Source: Gemmatimonadota bacterium (GTDB taxonomy: Bacteria > Gemmatimonadota > Gemmatimonadetes > Longimicrobiales > Gaopeijiaceae). From it: a DNA stretch of 64,000 bases. Below are positions 51,038 to 60,585 of the stretch, in pieces. The stretch is taken from positions 39,798-103,797 of the forward strand of contig JAPPOV010000021.1 in the NCBI GenBank assembly GCA_028873595.1. The letters are read 5' to 3'. Position numbers and translations under genes: made by a program. Position 1 is the first letter of the stretch; each line of letters opens with the position of its first letter. Below the pieces are notes generated by a model. That model saw only the letters and a list, made by a program, of their open reading frames with translations. It did not search any database and was not told the DNA's origin.

Positions 51038-52657
51038 CTAGTTGCCGTAGCTCCGCCTCGGCGTCCGGCACTGGGGCCACTGCCCGATCGCCGGGAAGTT
51101 CTGTGTCCTTCGCGAGACCCGCATAGGTCCTCCCGTTGGCGACGCTGGCAGCACGACCAGATCGCGAGACACGCGTTCCGGATCCTCGGACGCCATATAG
51201 GCGACCATCGCCGCCAGTGTGGCGTTATTCCTCAGGTCGTCGAAGACGATCTTGTCGAACGTGTCGATCCCGGTGTGCCAGGTGTATTGGCGGTAATCCG
51301 GGTAATTCGACTGGAAGCGGAACGACGGCGCCGGCACACACAGGAAGGACATGTGGTCGCTGCCGCCCGATTCGGGAAGCCCGGGAATATCAAGCTCGAT
51401 ATGCTGCGTGATCTCGGGCGGAATCGCTGAGAACCATCGCGCGAAGTGGGATCCCGCATCCTGGAAGCCCATCATGCGGATGTAGTCGATCCGCCATGTC
51501 CCGTTGTCCTGATTGAACGCGGACTGAAGACCATCCATGACCTCAGGGTGGTCCGCCTGGAAGTTATTGGAGCCGATGAGCCCTCGTTCCTCGGCGTCCC
51601 AGTGCCCGATGATGATCGTGCGACGAGGGGACGGGTACGCCGTCTTAAGGAGCCGGGCTGCTTCGAGCATCATGATGGTGCCCGTGCCATTGTCCGTAGC
51701 TCCCGACGCACCGTCCCAGGAATCCAGGTGGGCGCCCAGGAGAACGTACTCATCCGGGAGTTCGGTCCCGGGCATGGTGGCGACGACATTGAACGCGGGA
51801 ACCGTCCCCGTGAACTCCGCTTCCGCGTTGATCCGCACGCGCGGCGCCTGATCGTTCAGCGCCAGTCGCGCCACCAGTCCGTAGTCTTCACAACTCAACT
51901 GAATGGTGGCGATCTCTTCCGTGCTCGCGTCGAAAATCTTGTCGGCCCCCCAACCATCCGACCACAGCGCACGGAAGATTGCAGCCGCACCGGCATCTTC
52001 AAGGCGTTGCGCGACTGCAGCTTCCGCACCACGCGCGTTACCCCGCTGCATACCCGCAGCAATCAGAAGCGAGCTCGTCCAGGACCGCTCAGCGTCCTCA
52101 CGCGCCTGCTGCATACGCTCGTACGACGCCGGAGTGGCGAACTCCTCCCACGACTCGGGAGCACGACAGGTCGGCTCCGGAAACGAGATCGCTACGGCCT
52201 TCCCCTCGACCTGTGGCAACCAGGCGTCGAAGTCTGCCTCACTACCGAGTTGCGGCAGTGCGATCACTTCGGTCTCGACCACACCGTCGCTACCGGGGCT
52301 CCACGCCATCATCGTGGCGTTCAGCGTTCGCACACGCGGCTCAATGAGATCGACGTGCGTGATGCCTCGCTCCCAGCCACGCCACGTGCCGTATTCATGA
52401 CGCTCGACGTCGACGCCCCAGGATTCGTAGATCGACTCGATCCACTCGGCAGCCCGCACGTACCCCGACGACCCGGTCAGGCGTGGCCCGATGGAGTCCA
52501 TGAGCACCTGAGCATATTCGTACGCTCGTGAGCCATCCTCCATCCCTTCCTGCCACATTTGACGAATAACAGGGTCATCCGTCGGAAAGGTCTGAGCCTG
52601 AAGAGCCGGAGCACCGACGAAGCCAGCGGCGACGAGGGCAAACCACAACTTCTTCAT
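51038..52657 (-). CDS. M28-family exported zinc peptidase
   Basis: 539 aa. A signal peptide (KKLWFALVAAGFVGAPALQAQ) precedes a protease-associated-like region and then the M28 core. Zinc residues fit: LLGAHLDSWDGASGATDNGTG (His and Asp), IIIGHWDAEERGLIGSN (Glu pair), and YTWHTGIDTFDKI (His). The family removes N-terminal residues from peptides. The sequence MGFQDAGSHFARWF may be a substrate helper. A TAGCTTTC promoter-like element is 82 nt upstream. Confidence 0.94.
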   Translation of the reverse strand: MKKLWFALVAAGFVGAPALQAQTFPTDDPVIRQMWQEGMEDGSRAYEYAQVLMDSIGPRLTGSSGYVRAAEWIESIYESWGVDVERHEYGTWRGWERGITHVDLIEPRVRTLNATMMAWSPGSDGVVETEVIALPQLGSEADFDAWLPQVEGKAVAISFPEPTCRAPESWEEFATPASYERMQQAREDAERSWTSSLLIAAGMQRGNARGAEAAVAQRLEDAGAAAIFRALWSDGWGADKIFDASTEEIATIQLSCEDYGLVARLALNDQAPRVRINAEAEFTGTVPAFNVVATMPGTELPDEYVLLGAHLDSWDGASGATDNGTGTIMMLEAARLLKTAYPSPRRTIIIGHWDAEERGLIGSNNFQADHPEVMDGLQSAFNQDNGTWRIDYIRMMGFQDAGSHFARWFSAIPPEITQHIELDIPGLPESGGSDHMSFLCVPAPSFRFQSNYPDYRQYTWHTGIDTFDKIVFDDLRNNATLAAMVAYMASEDPERVSRDLVVLPASPTGGPMRVSRRTQNFPAIGQWPQCRTPRRSYGN

Positions 52658-52738
52658 AAGTCGTCCTTCCTGTGCGTTGTAGAGAATCAGGCCGAACCAC
52701 CAGGACGAGCTCGCTGTTCAGCCGTGACGTCGAACGCA

Positions 52739-52746
52739 GAAAGCTA
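52739..52746 (-). promoter_or_regulatory. Promoter-like element TAGCTTTC
   Basis: It lies 82 nt upstream of the M28 start and matches the recurring TAnCTT element. The rest of 52658-52813 shows no gene. Confidence 0.4.
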
Positions 52747-52813
52747 CCCGATCCCTGAACCTCTCGCCTCCGCCGGCCACCCTCGCATGGCAGCGTGTGT
52801 CCGTGGCGTCCGG

Positions 52814-53259
52814 TCAGAGCATCCCGACATCGGACTCGGCCAGCGCCTTCGTCACCTCGGGCAGGAACCATGTACCCGCCAGTTCCGAGAGCAGCTTCAT
52901 CGCGTCTTCTCTGCGCATGCCCGATCGATACGCACGATTCTCCAGAATGGCGACCCACGCCTCGGAAATCCCGACGATCTGTCCACCGAGCGAGATCTCG
53001 TCACCCTGCTTCGCCAGTCGAAGTCCGTCACCAATATGATCGGCTCGTCAGAGACGAGATGATCCAGGACTTCAGGCGCCCGGTCGAACGTACGCACATC
53101 GTAGCCGGCTACCTCGAGAACCGATCGATTGAGAGCGACCGACGACTCCTCGTCATCGACGATGAGGACGAGTCCCCCGGGCTCCGGCAACTCGAACGCG
53201 TAGTCGGAGGCCTCGACGAAACCGTCGAGCGGTGATGTGTATGCGTCGATCTCGCGCAT
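52814..53259 (-). pseudogene. Receiver/HD-GYP response regulator remnant with internal deletion
   Basis: The first part reads like a receiver domain: LVLIVDDEESSVALNRSVLEVAGYDVRTFDRAPEVLDHLVSDEPIILVTD, with the DDE acidic pair and the phosphorylatable-Asp region at its end. Then, shifted by one base and in another frame, the sequence reads LAKQGDEISLGGQIVGISEAWVAILENRAYRSGMRREDAMKLLSELAGTWFLPEVTKAL, which matches the C-terminal tail of an HD-GYP domain. The middle of the receiver and the HD/GYP catalytic core are missing, about 200 codons by family comparison. A deletion plus frameshift is likely. Confidence 0.7.
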
Positions 53260-53384
53260 GGGGGTCGAGACGTCCGTGAACGAACTCGGACGCTCTCGTG
53301 TCCTCTTGTAGGAATCGCAGCTTTCAGGTTAGAAGTGGTTTACCACGCATTAGGGTGTCAAGAAAGTCACGACGGAGAAATCAG

Positions 53385-54236
53385 ATGAAGAAGTCCACGC
53401 TCGCTGGATTAGCCGTGATCGTCGCATCTCTGGATCCAGCTTCGGTGTCGGCGCAAAGCAGTGAAATGAAGGACATGAACACCTTCGAGCGCCCAATCGC
53501 GATGGCGGACAATGTGTGGATCGAGGAACTCACGATGCCCGAGGTACGCGACCTTCTGGCTGACGGCTGGCGCACTGCACTGATTCTGACCGGGGGCATC
53601 GAGGAGAACGGTCCCTACCTGACGACCGGCAAGCACAACCACGTCCTGCGCGTGATGGGTGAATCCATCGCTCGTGAATTCGGCCAGACACTGGTCGCCC
53701 CCATCGTCACCATCGAACCGGGGACACCGGAGCGCGCGAGCAGCCCCGGAGGCATCCGCTATTCCCAGGAGACGTACCGCGCCGTCCTCCGCGACTACGC
53801 GGTCAGCCTGAAGGCCCAGGGCTTCGACCAGATCTTCATGATGGGTGACAGTGGTGGAAACCTTCGGGGTATGCAGGAGGTCGCCGATGCACTACGAACC
53901 GAGTGGGCCGGCGAGGGTGTCGTCATCGCACACATCCCCGAGTACTACAACTACCAGGACGTGCTGGCGTATCAGAGGGACGAGCTCGGCATCGACGAAG
54001 ACCCGCGCCTCGAAGGACTGCACGACGACTATTACATCACGACGATCATCATGAATGATGATCCGGAGTTCGTGCGCCTCGCCCAACGCATCGACGCGGG
54101 CATGGCTTCGATCAACGGCATCAGCATTCTGCCCATCGACGAAGCACTCGAGCACGGAAAGAAGCTGATCGAGTTCCGCACCGAAGCCACGATCGCGGCG
54201 ATGAGGGCGGCGATCGATGAACAGAGCTCGCGCTAG
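53385..54236 (+). CDS. Creatininase-family protein with altered metal ligands
   Basis: About 283 aa. The ATG at 53385 has GGAG seven nucleotides upstream; a signal peptide follows (ending near SAQSS). The creatininase fold is seen in LILTGGIEENGPYLTTGKHNHV, which corresponds to the family metal motif GxxEQHGPHLPLGTD, but reads EENGPYL...KH rather than EQHGPHL...TD. The later NGHGGN motif reads GDSGGN. So several canonical ligand positions differ. The enzyme may be an amidohydrolase of a divergent subfamily, or inactive. Its stop codon shares CTAG with the stop of the next gene on the other strand. Confidence 0.85.
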   Translation: MKKSTLAGLAVIVASLDPASVSAQSSEMKDMNTFERPIAMADNVWIEELTMPEVRDLLADGWRTALILTGGIEENGPYLTTGKHNHVLRVMGESIAREFGQTLVAPIVTIEPGTPERASSPGGIRYSQETYRAVLRDYAVSLKAQGFDQIFMMGDSGGNLRGMQEVADALRTEWAGEGVVIAHIPEYYNYQDVLAYQRDELGIDEDPRLEGLHDDYYITTIIMNDDPEFVRLAQRIDAGMASINGISILPIDEALEHGKKLIEFRTEATIAAMRAAIDEQSSR

Positions 54237-56512
54237 AACGCGAAGAGCTTCGTCATCTTCGCCGTAAGGCGGCGGTCGAGGATCTCACCACCGTCCGTGC
54301 TCCTTCGCTCTGAGAAGACGAGGAAAAAGTCGCTCAGGGGAGCATGGATCACGTTGAGCCGCACGTTCGTGATCATCTCACGAGTGGCGTCGTTGTACTG
54401 CACCCAGGCCCCCGTGAGTACCCGGGTCGAGACCGCGTAATCGATCCGTCCGCTGAAGACGTCTACCGTGAACGGGTCCCCAGCGAACTCGATCACGTTG
54501 TGGTCCGCACCGAGATCGAAGCCGAGGTGCGCGTTGACCCTCCACACCAGACTGCCGCCGATCGAACGCCGCTCTCCCTGGAAATACCCACCTCCACTCA
54601 GACGAAGCCGTCCGGATAGTGGGCGCGATGCGTTCGACACGTAGCTCGCTGACGCCTCGCGAAAGTCGTAGGTGCCTGCGGGCACGATTCCACCGGTCAG
54701 TGAGAAGTCCCGGTCGAGCTGCTCATGGCGGTCCGTGCCGGTCACCGTGAGCACACTACCGTCGAGAAACGACACGCCGACTCCACCAACCAGGTTGCGC
54801 GTCTCCAGCACACCCTCGAGATCACGGTACTGCTCGATCTCCACGTACGGGTTCATCTCGTTGATCCCGCGGACCGGAGGACGAGGGTGAACACCCACAG
54901 TGGCGTAGTATTGCCGAGTAGCCCTCCGTCGAACGAAGCCGACGGCCGGATTGAAGGCGTCACCGATACTGCGGTAGAGGATCGAGGCATCCCAGAGCGC
55001 ATCGCGCCATGCCACGGAGGCTCGGGCTGCCCGGTTGTTGCCGCTTTGCCCGGGTCCGTGCGTCTCCGCGAGATAGCTATGCACCATCATGTTGCCAAGC
55101 AATCGTGCGTTCACATCAATACCCCAGGCACGATTGTAGTCGGCCTGACCGGAGACATCGGGTATGCCGGGCCCAAGCTCGCGATTCGTGACCTGGCGGC
55201 TCGTGAAGATCCCTCCGACATCCACCGATCCGAGGATCGTCCGCCGGATGCGAGCGACTGTGAAGTTCTCCGAATCGAGTGCATCGGTGTTGGCCGTCTG
55301 CATGCTCAGCGTGCCGATCTCGAAGCCCCCGACACGTCCCGTAAGTCGGCCACCCGCGATGATCGGGACCGGCTGCCCGCCCTGTAGTCCAATCCGCCTG
55401 GAGTGAAACAGCGTGAAGTCGCGCGGCCCCGCACCGAGTCGGTAATTCCGCTCGGAGAGATCGCCGAACGCGTAGGTCCCCGAGTTTTCGATGAAGAACT
55501 CGCGCTTTTCCGGAAAGAAGAGTGGAAAGCGCGTCAGATTGACCTGCTCCTGATCCGCTTCAACCTGGGAGAAGTCCGTCCGCCAGGTGAAGTCCGCAGT
55601 CAGGCGAGGCGTGAGTCCCCATTTCACATCGAGCCCGCCATCACCTGCCCGCCCTGGCTCGTCAGCACCCGGAAGGCTGCCGCTGACAACTTCCCCGAGC
55701 ATGAACGGCTTGAGGGTGATGTTGCGACTGCCCCGTAGCGGCGGCAGACCCACGAGTGTCCCGGCCTCGGCCATGCGGTGCACGCGAGTCCGCCGCGCGA
55801 CGGGGGCCCACATCGAGTCCTCCGCCTTGCGCCGTACACGCCGTACGAAATTCACCCCCCACTCCTGCACGGGGCGGGAGGGATCGAAACGCAGGGTGGA
55901 AAACGGAATCGCGAGTTCGGCGCTCCAGCCCTCGTCGAGACGTTGTGTCTCGACCCGCATGATCCCCTCCCACTCGACATTGCTCGTGCGGGAATTGTCA
56001 TACGCCTGACCGTCCCGTATCGCTCCGTTCGGGTTGATCATCAGGTAGTACGCGTTACGCCGATCCAGGAAGGTGTCGAGCGACATGCCGATGATGTCCT
56101 CGTTCGGACTATAGAAGTCCTGAGCCATCTGCTGCGCGATGATTCGATCCGGCTCCGAGTCCCACATCATTGCCCCGATGTAGAGCGTTTGGTCGTCGAA
56201 CAAGACGCGGACTTCCGTGCGCTCCGTCGCGGGGGAACCGGTGTGCGGTGTCGCCTGAACGAAGTCGGTCGCAGGCTCGGCATTCCCCCATGCAGCTTCG
56301 TCGAGGCGTCCGTCGATTGTGATCGAAGTCGAGGCGCGGACCGCCCGCAGCGTCGGGCGAGGGACGGCCTCGGGATCGATGGGCGGCGATGCGGCGGCCT
56401 CTGCCGAGCGACCTGTGCCGGTGCGTTCGACGCTCTGCGCGGACAGAGGTGAACCGAGGATCACCAGAGCGGTAACGCTGGCGAAAAGCCGCCGTACGTG
56501 CATCGAGTTCAT
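54233..56512 (-). CDS. DUF5916 protein with CBM9-like domain and outer-membrane barrel
   Basis: About 759 aa. A signal peptide (LFASVTALVILGSPLSAQS) is followed by a CBM9-like carbohydrate or ligand-binding domain (ITIDGRLDEAAWGNAEPATDFVQ, LYIGAMMWDSEPDRI, AYYLMINPNGAIRDGQAY). The remainder is DUF5916-type, with FFPEKREFFIENSGTYAFG, and a beta-barrel ending in F. The protein is thus an outer-membrane protein, possibly a receptor or porin; role unknown. Its stop overlaps that of the creatininase gene. ATG at 56512 or 56503 could start it. Confidence 0.87.
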   Translation of the reverse strand: MNSMHVRRLFASVTALVILGSPLSAQSVERTGTGRSAEAAASPPIDPEAVPRPTLRAVRASTSITIDGRLDEAAWGNAEPATDFVQATPHTGSPATERTEVRVLFDDQTLYIGAMMWDSEPDRIIAQQMAQDFYSPNEDIIGMSLDTFLDRRNAYYLMINPNGAIRDGQAYDNSRTSNVEWEGIMRVETQRLDEGWSAELAIPFSTLRFDPSRPVQEWGVNFVRRVRRKAEDSMWAPVARRTRVHRMAEAGTLVGLPPLRGSRNITLKPFMLGEVVSGSLPGADEPGRAGDGGLDVKWGLTPRLTADFTWRTDFSQVEADQEQVNLTRFPLFFPEKREFFIENSGTYAFGDLSERNYRLGAGPRDFTLFHSRRIGLQGGQPVPIIAGGRLTGRVGGFEIGTLSMQTANTDALDSENFTVARIRRTILGSVDVGGIFTSRQVTNRELGPGIPDVSGQADYNRAWGIDVNARLLGNMMVHSYLAETHGPGQSGNNRAARASVAWRDALWDASILYRSIGDAFNPAVGFVRRRATRQYYATVGVHPRPPVRGINEMNPYVEIEQYRDLEGVLETRNLVGGVGVSFLDGSVLTVTGTDRHEQLDRDFSLTGGIVPAGTYDFREASASYVSNASRPLSGRLRLSGGGYFQGERRSIGGSLVWRVNAHLGFDLGADHNVIEFAGDPFTVDVFSGRIDYAVSTRVLTGAWVQYNDATREMITNVRLNVIHAPLSDFFLVFSERRSTDGGEILDRRLTAKMTKLFAF

Positions 56513-56814
56513 GGGCCGCCGTGGGTCCGGCACCGGCATCCGTTCGTGAAGAGACGGCCGCCAACAACACGGGCGTGACGACCGGGAGAACGGCCGCATT
56601 CTAGGTGAAACTCCACGTCGGCAAAATCAGCTCGGCTTTCCTGTCTGTCTGAGTCGATATCGGACCAGGCCCTGCGGGCCGGTGACCCAGTCGTGCTGGG
56701 TAAAGTAGAGCCCCTCAGTCCATGCCCTTCAGCACGGAAGGGCGCCACACGCCGGTCACGGTTCTGATCCGTTCTCTGCTCGGGCTTGTCGGGGCTCGCG
56801 GCCGGGCCTTCAGC
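56513..56814. other. Intergenic region, no gene seen
   Basis: About 302 bases between the quinone oxidoreductase stop and the DUF5916 start. Short ORFs here show no family similarity. It should contain the DUF5916 promoter; I see no clear terminator for the oxidoreductase, only GC-rich short repeats. Confidence 0.4.
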
Positions 56815-57801
56815 TCATGTCGCCGACACCACCAATACCGTAGACCCGACGGTTTCCCGTGCCTCGAGCGCGCGATGCGCCTCGGCGACTTCGCTCAGCG
56901 GGTACCGCGTCCCGACGTGCGGACGAACCTTCCCCGCGCGCACCATCTCGAACAGCGCATGGATGCCTTCCCGGCTCTCCTCAGGCGTCGCGTAATAATC
57001 GGCGAGTCTCGGGCGAGTCAGGAAAAGCGATCGGTGTTTCGCCAGTGTGAGCGGAGGGATCGGCTCTACCGGGCCGGACGCATTCCCGAACGTCACGAGC
57101 ATGCCGCGTCGAGACAGAGACTGCAGTGACGCCTCGAAGGTGCTCGCGCCCACCGAGTCGTACGCGACCCGGCACCCCTCCCCGTCGGTGATCTCCGCAA
57201 CTCGCTCGGCGATATTCTCCTCGCGATACAGGATCACGTGATCACACCCGTTCCGCTTCGCGAGCTCTCCCTTCTCCGGGGTCCCCACCGTGCCGATCAC
57301 GTTCGCACCAAGCGCATGAAGCCACTGGCATGCGATCAACCCGACACCCCCGGCGGCCGCAGTCAGAAGCACGTTATCCCCCGGCTGCACCGCGTAGGTG
57401 CGACGCACGAGGTATTCGACGGTGCACCCCTTCACCATCATGGCGGCAGCCGTCTCTTCACTGATCTCGTCGGGCAGCTGAACGACACGACTCCGAGCCA
57501 TCACTCGGACCTCGCAGTATGATCCGATCGGGCCATTGCTCGTGTACGCAACCCGCACGCCAACCGAAAGATCGTCGACGCCGGGGCCAACAGCCTCGAC
57601 AACACCTGCGCCTTCCACACCTGGCGTGAACGGAAGTGTCTGCGGGTAGAGCCCCGTACGGTGATATACGTCGATGAAGTTCAACCCGATCGCAGTGTGT
57701 CGGACGCGAACCTCGCCAGGACCCGGTTCACCCGGGTCCTGCACAACCCACTCGAGGACTTCGGGTCCACCCAACTGCGATACGACGATCGCTCCACTCA
57801 T
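56815..57801 (-). CDS. NADPH:quinone oxidoreductase (zinc-free MDR family)
   Basis: About 328 aa, the normal length of quinone oxidoreductases. The NADP-binding motif is VLLTAAAGGVGLIACQWLHALGANVIGTV (AAxGGVG). The N-terminal catalytic domain has IGLNFIDVYHRTGLYP and PGVEGAGVVEAVG. No zinc-binding Cys/His set is present. The enzyme reduces quinones or similar compounds with NADPH. The ATG at 57801 has GGAG six nucleotides upstream; longer in-frame starts at 57825 and 57807 are possible. Confidence 0.94.
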   Translation of the reverse strand: MSGAIVVSQLGGPEVLEWVVQDPGEPGPGEVRVRHTAIGLNFIDVYHRTGLYPQTLPFTPGVEGAGVVEAVGPGVDDLSVGVRVAYTSNGPIGSYCEVRVMARSRVVQLPDEISEETAAAMMVKGCTVEYLVRRTYAVQPGDNVLLTAAAGGVGLIACQWLHALGANVIGTVGTPEKGELAKRNGCDHVILYREENIAERVAEITDGEGCRVAYDSVGASTFEASLQSLSRRGMLVTFGNASGPVEPIPPLTLAKHRSLFLTRPRLADYYATPEESREGIHALFEMVRAGKVRPHVGTRYPLSEVAEAHRALEARETVGSTVLVVSAT

Positions 57802-57882
57802 CGGCATCTCCAGAGAACGAATCATGATCGAGCGCCGGCAATCTACCGGTGCGCCCCCCTCCCCGCCTCCCGGCCCAGTTTC

Positions 57883-57890
57883 TACCTTCC
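57883..57890 (+). promoter_or_regulatory. Promoter-like element TACCTTCC
   Basis: It lies upstream of the M14 gene (27 nt before a GTG at 57917 and 90 nt before the ATG at 57980) and fits the recurring TAnCTT element. Confidence 0.35.
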
Positions 57891-57979
57891 GTCTGCGAAC
57901 ACGCCCTCGTTCATAGGTGTCAGTTTTTGTCAGCGAACCCCCCATGGACGAGTCAGTTCATGCGGCATCCGGCTCACCG

Positions 57980-59590
57980 ATGCGCCCTCTCCTCAACCAC
58001 TTCATCCTGTCCTTCGTGACGATGCTGCTCCTCGGCACAACACCCGCCCTCGAGGCTCAAGTCCATTGGGACCCGGTGCCCGAGGGGTATCCACGTACCG
58101 CGGCGGAGTTGAACGGATTTACCGCCCACACCCGCCATCTCGAGATGTGGGACTATCTCGAGGAGTTACGGGGCGTTTCATCGGACATGCGACTCGGGAC
58201 CTACGGTGAGACCCGCGAGGGCCGGAAGCTCCCGTACGCGATCTTCTCACGACCTCTGATCGCCGAGCCGTGGGAAGCCATGGCCCTCGACCGCCCCGTG
58301 ATCCTGTTCGCAGCCAACGTGCACGGAGGCGAACGCACCTTCCGAGAAGGCCTGCTGGTGTTGATGCGCGACCTGGCCACGCGAGGCACCGCGGCCAATG
58401 CACTGCTGGACGAGGCAGTCATCCTCGTCGCACCGCAGATCAACCCGGACGGATTCGAAGCCTCCGAGCGTGGCCAGCGCGGCAATTCGTGGGGAATCGA
58501 CCTGAACCGGGACTACGTCAAGCTCGAGCACCCGAGCATCCAGTCGTACGTGCAGAATCTGATCGTCGAATGGCGTCCTCACCTTTTCATCGACGGCCAC
58601 AATGGCGGCGCACGTCCGTACAACCTCAACTACCAATGCACGAGTCACTACGACTCGGCAATCGAGCTGACGCTCCTCTGCGATGACGAGATCTTTCCGG
58701 CGATCGACGCCAAGCTCGAAGGCGAAAACATGCTCGCGTGGTATTACGCACGCGGCAACGAGGAGCAGTGGAACACCGGAGGATCCCAGGTTCGCATCGG
58801 GAGGAACTACGGCGGGATCGTGAACTCTGTCGCGATCCTCTTCGAGGCGCCGAGCCAGGAACTCGAGGTGGGCGCTCGGGCCGGTTATCTGGGCTACCTC
58901 TCCGTAGCCGAATGGGTGGTCGCCAACGCGGACCGGCTCGTCAGCACGGTGGAAAGTGCCCGTGCGGAGACGATCACGATGGGTGCAGCCCCTACTGGTC
59001 AGATCGCTGTAGAAATGGAGTACGCGGCCGAGGACGATCCAGTCGATTACTTGCTCGTCCGCGGCGGGGGGTTCAATGACCCACGAGATATGCCGGTCGA
59101 CACGATCGAGGTTACGGGCGCGCAGCTCATGAAGAAGCCCGTCGCAGTAACCCTCCGCGATCGACCCTGGGCGTACGTTCTGCCACGTGACGCCGAAGCC
59201 GCGGTCGAACTCCTGCTTCGCCACGGCATCACAGTCGAGCGGCTGACCGAGCCCGCCACACTTCAGGTCCAGGCGTACACCGTGTCCGACGTGACGCACG
59301 AGCGCCAGTACAACCACCAGGCCGTCACACGGATCCATGTCGGAGACGTCATCTCCCAGACACGTGACTTTCCAGTCGGCACATATGTGGTGCCGACCGC
59401 CCAGTACCTCGGGCGACTCGTGAGCCACATGCTCGAGGTCGAGACCGAGGACAATGTGGTCTACTGGAACCGCATGGATGCCTGGGTGCCGCGACCGGGC
59501 AGCACGAACGGTGGCGAGCCCGCACTCGCACCGATCTACAAGGTGATGAGCCCGGTGAATCTCACATCGAGCCTCGTCGAGCCACGCTAG
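57980..59590 (+). CDS. M14-family zinc peptidase, exported
   Basis: About 536 aa from the ATG at 57980, which begins a signal peptide (RPLLNHFILSFVTMLLLGTTPALEAQ). Other possible starts are GTG 57917 and ATG 57944. The HxxE zinc pair is in LFAANVHGGERTFREGLLVL, the third ligand His is in HLFIDGHNGGARPYN, and the conserved NPDG/NRD region is QINPDGFEASERGQRGNSWGIDLNRDY. The C-terminal 200 residues are a beta-rich extension similar in kind to the other M14 protein. A terminator follows. Confidence 0.92.
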   Translation: MRPLLNHFILSFVTMLLLGTTPALEAQVHWDPVPEGYPRTAAELNGFTAHTRHLEMWDYLEELRGVSSDMRLGTYGETREGRKLPYAIFSRPLIAEPWEAMALDRPVILFAANVHGGERTFREGLLVLMRDLATRGTAANALLDEAVILVAPQINPDGFEASERGQRGNSWGIDLNRDYVKLEHPSIQSYVQNLIVEWRPHLFIDGHNGGARPYNLNYQCTSHYDSAIELTLLCDDEIFPAIDAKLEGENMLAWYYARGNEEQWNTGGSQVRIGRNYGGIVNSVAILFEAPSQELEVGARAGYLGYLSVAEWVVANADRLVSTVESARAETITMGAAPTGQIAVEMEYAAEDDPVDYLLVRGGGFNDPRDMPVDTIEVTGAQLMKKPVAVTLRDRPWAYVLPRDAEAAVELLLRHGITVERLTEPATLQVQAYTVSDVTHERQYNHQAVTRIHVGDVISQTRDFPVGTYVVPTAQYLGRLVSHMLEVETEDNVVYWNRMDAWVPRPGSTNGGEPALAPIYKVMSPVNLTSSLVEPR

Positions 59591-59624
59591 CAGCGAGGGA
59601 ATGATCGACCGCTGGCACTCATGG

Positions 59625-59655
59625 AGGGCCGGTTCCCCACTTGGGGGCCGGCCTT
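59625..59655 (+). terminator. Terminator after the M14 gene
   Basis: GGGCCGG...CCGGCC arms with inner CCCC/GGGG pairs are followed by TTCTTCCTGCTTC. The rest of 59656-59883 shows no gene that I recognise. Confidence 0.7.
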
Positions 59656-59883
59656 CTTCCTGCTTCAGAAACGATCCTCGGTGCCAGCGGTCCGAGATCC
59701 TGCTGCTCTCATGGAAACAACCCGCGCATACCCGTGTGAGTTTCTGCCCGAGCCAGCCGGTACACCCATTCGTTCCCGGTGCGTCATGAATTCCTCACCG
59801 GACAAGGAGCTTCTGAAGAGTGGCGGGCTATGCCTCACCCAGACGACACGACTGACTTGGCGCGTTCCGCAAAGGGCTCGCGC

Positions 59884-60567
59884 TCAGCGTGCCTGCGACT
59901 GGCAATCATCCCAGCTCGTGCACCGAACCCGCAGCCGAGCGCGCGCCTGTGGTGGAAGCCCCAGGATCGAGATCGCTTCGATCACGTCACGAATCGCCGC
60001 TTCCTTAGCCGGCTCGAACTGAAACAGCAGAACCCACTGCGGGACTTCGGGCGTGGGCTCCTGCAACTCCCACTCGTAGACCCACTCAATTCCATCCATC
60101 TCGCGCCTGATCGCATCGTAGTCCTGCTGACTCGTCGGCCCCTGTCCCAGCGGCAGAGTCACGATTTCGAAGGAGAGCTGGTGGTTCGTCCGCCACGTAT
60201 TGAGCGCAACGTCGATGCTTTCGAACGGGGCCTGGATACGGATCAGATGATGGGCGTACTCGGCAAGCAGGAAGTTGTTGTGCTTGATCCCCTTTCCGAG
60301 GGCAGTCTCCATGTACTCGATGTAGCCCGTTTCGTCGCCTGCCTGGAGCGCCTCCATCGCGAGGAGGAAGTCCGTGTCCGCATCCGCCGGATTGATCTCG
60401 GCGATCACCTTGGCCATGCGCGACCACTCCTCAGAGCCTGGATCGACCTGATCGCCGGATCGTGCGATCAGGAACTCACGCCCACCGAAGAGAACCCCGA
60501 GCACGTAAATGAACAGCAGCATCCGAAAGCGTCTGTACCAGGGCGCGTTGTCGGGTGCGAGGGCCAC
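59884..60567 (-). CDS. Membrane-anchored protein of unknown function
   Basis: 227 aa. One N-terminal transmembrane helix (about residues 15-33, RMLLFIYVLGVLFGG) is followed by a helical soluble part with TPR-like spacing (FLLAMEALQAGDETGYIEYMETALGKGIKHNNFLLAEYAHHLI) and a C-terminal alpha/beta part with two cysteines (VRCTSWDDC). I do not recognise a family. It lies 18 nt after the histidine-rich membrane protein gene, so the two probably form an operon and work together. Confidence 0.72.
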   Translation of the reverse strand: MALAPDNAPWYRRFRMLLFIYVLGVLFGGREFLIARSGDQVDPGSEEWSRMAKVIAEINPADADTDFLLAMEALQAGDETGYIEYMETALGKGIKHNNFLLAEYAHHLIRIQAPFESIDVALNTWRTNHQLSFEIVTLPLGQGPTSQQDYDAIRREMDGIEWVYEWELQEPTPEVPQWVLLFQFEPAKEAAIRDVIEAISILGLPPQARARLRVRCTSWDDCQSQAR

Positions 60568-60585
60568 GGATCCTCCTCAGGCGCG

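Noticed and set aside
58247..59428. 393-codon minus-strand ORF
   Set aside because: Antisense to the M14 gene, no recognisable domain.
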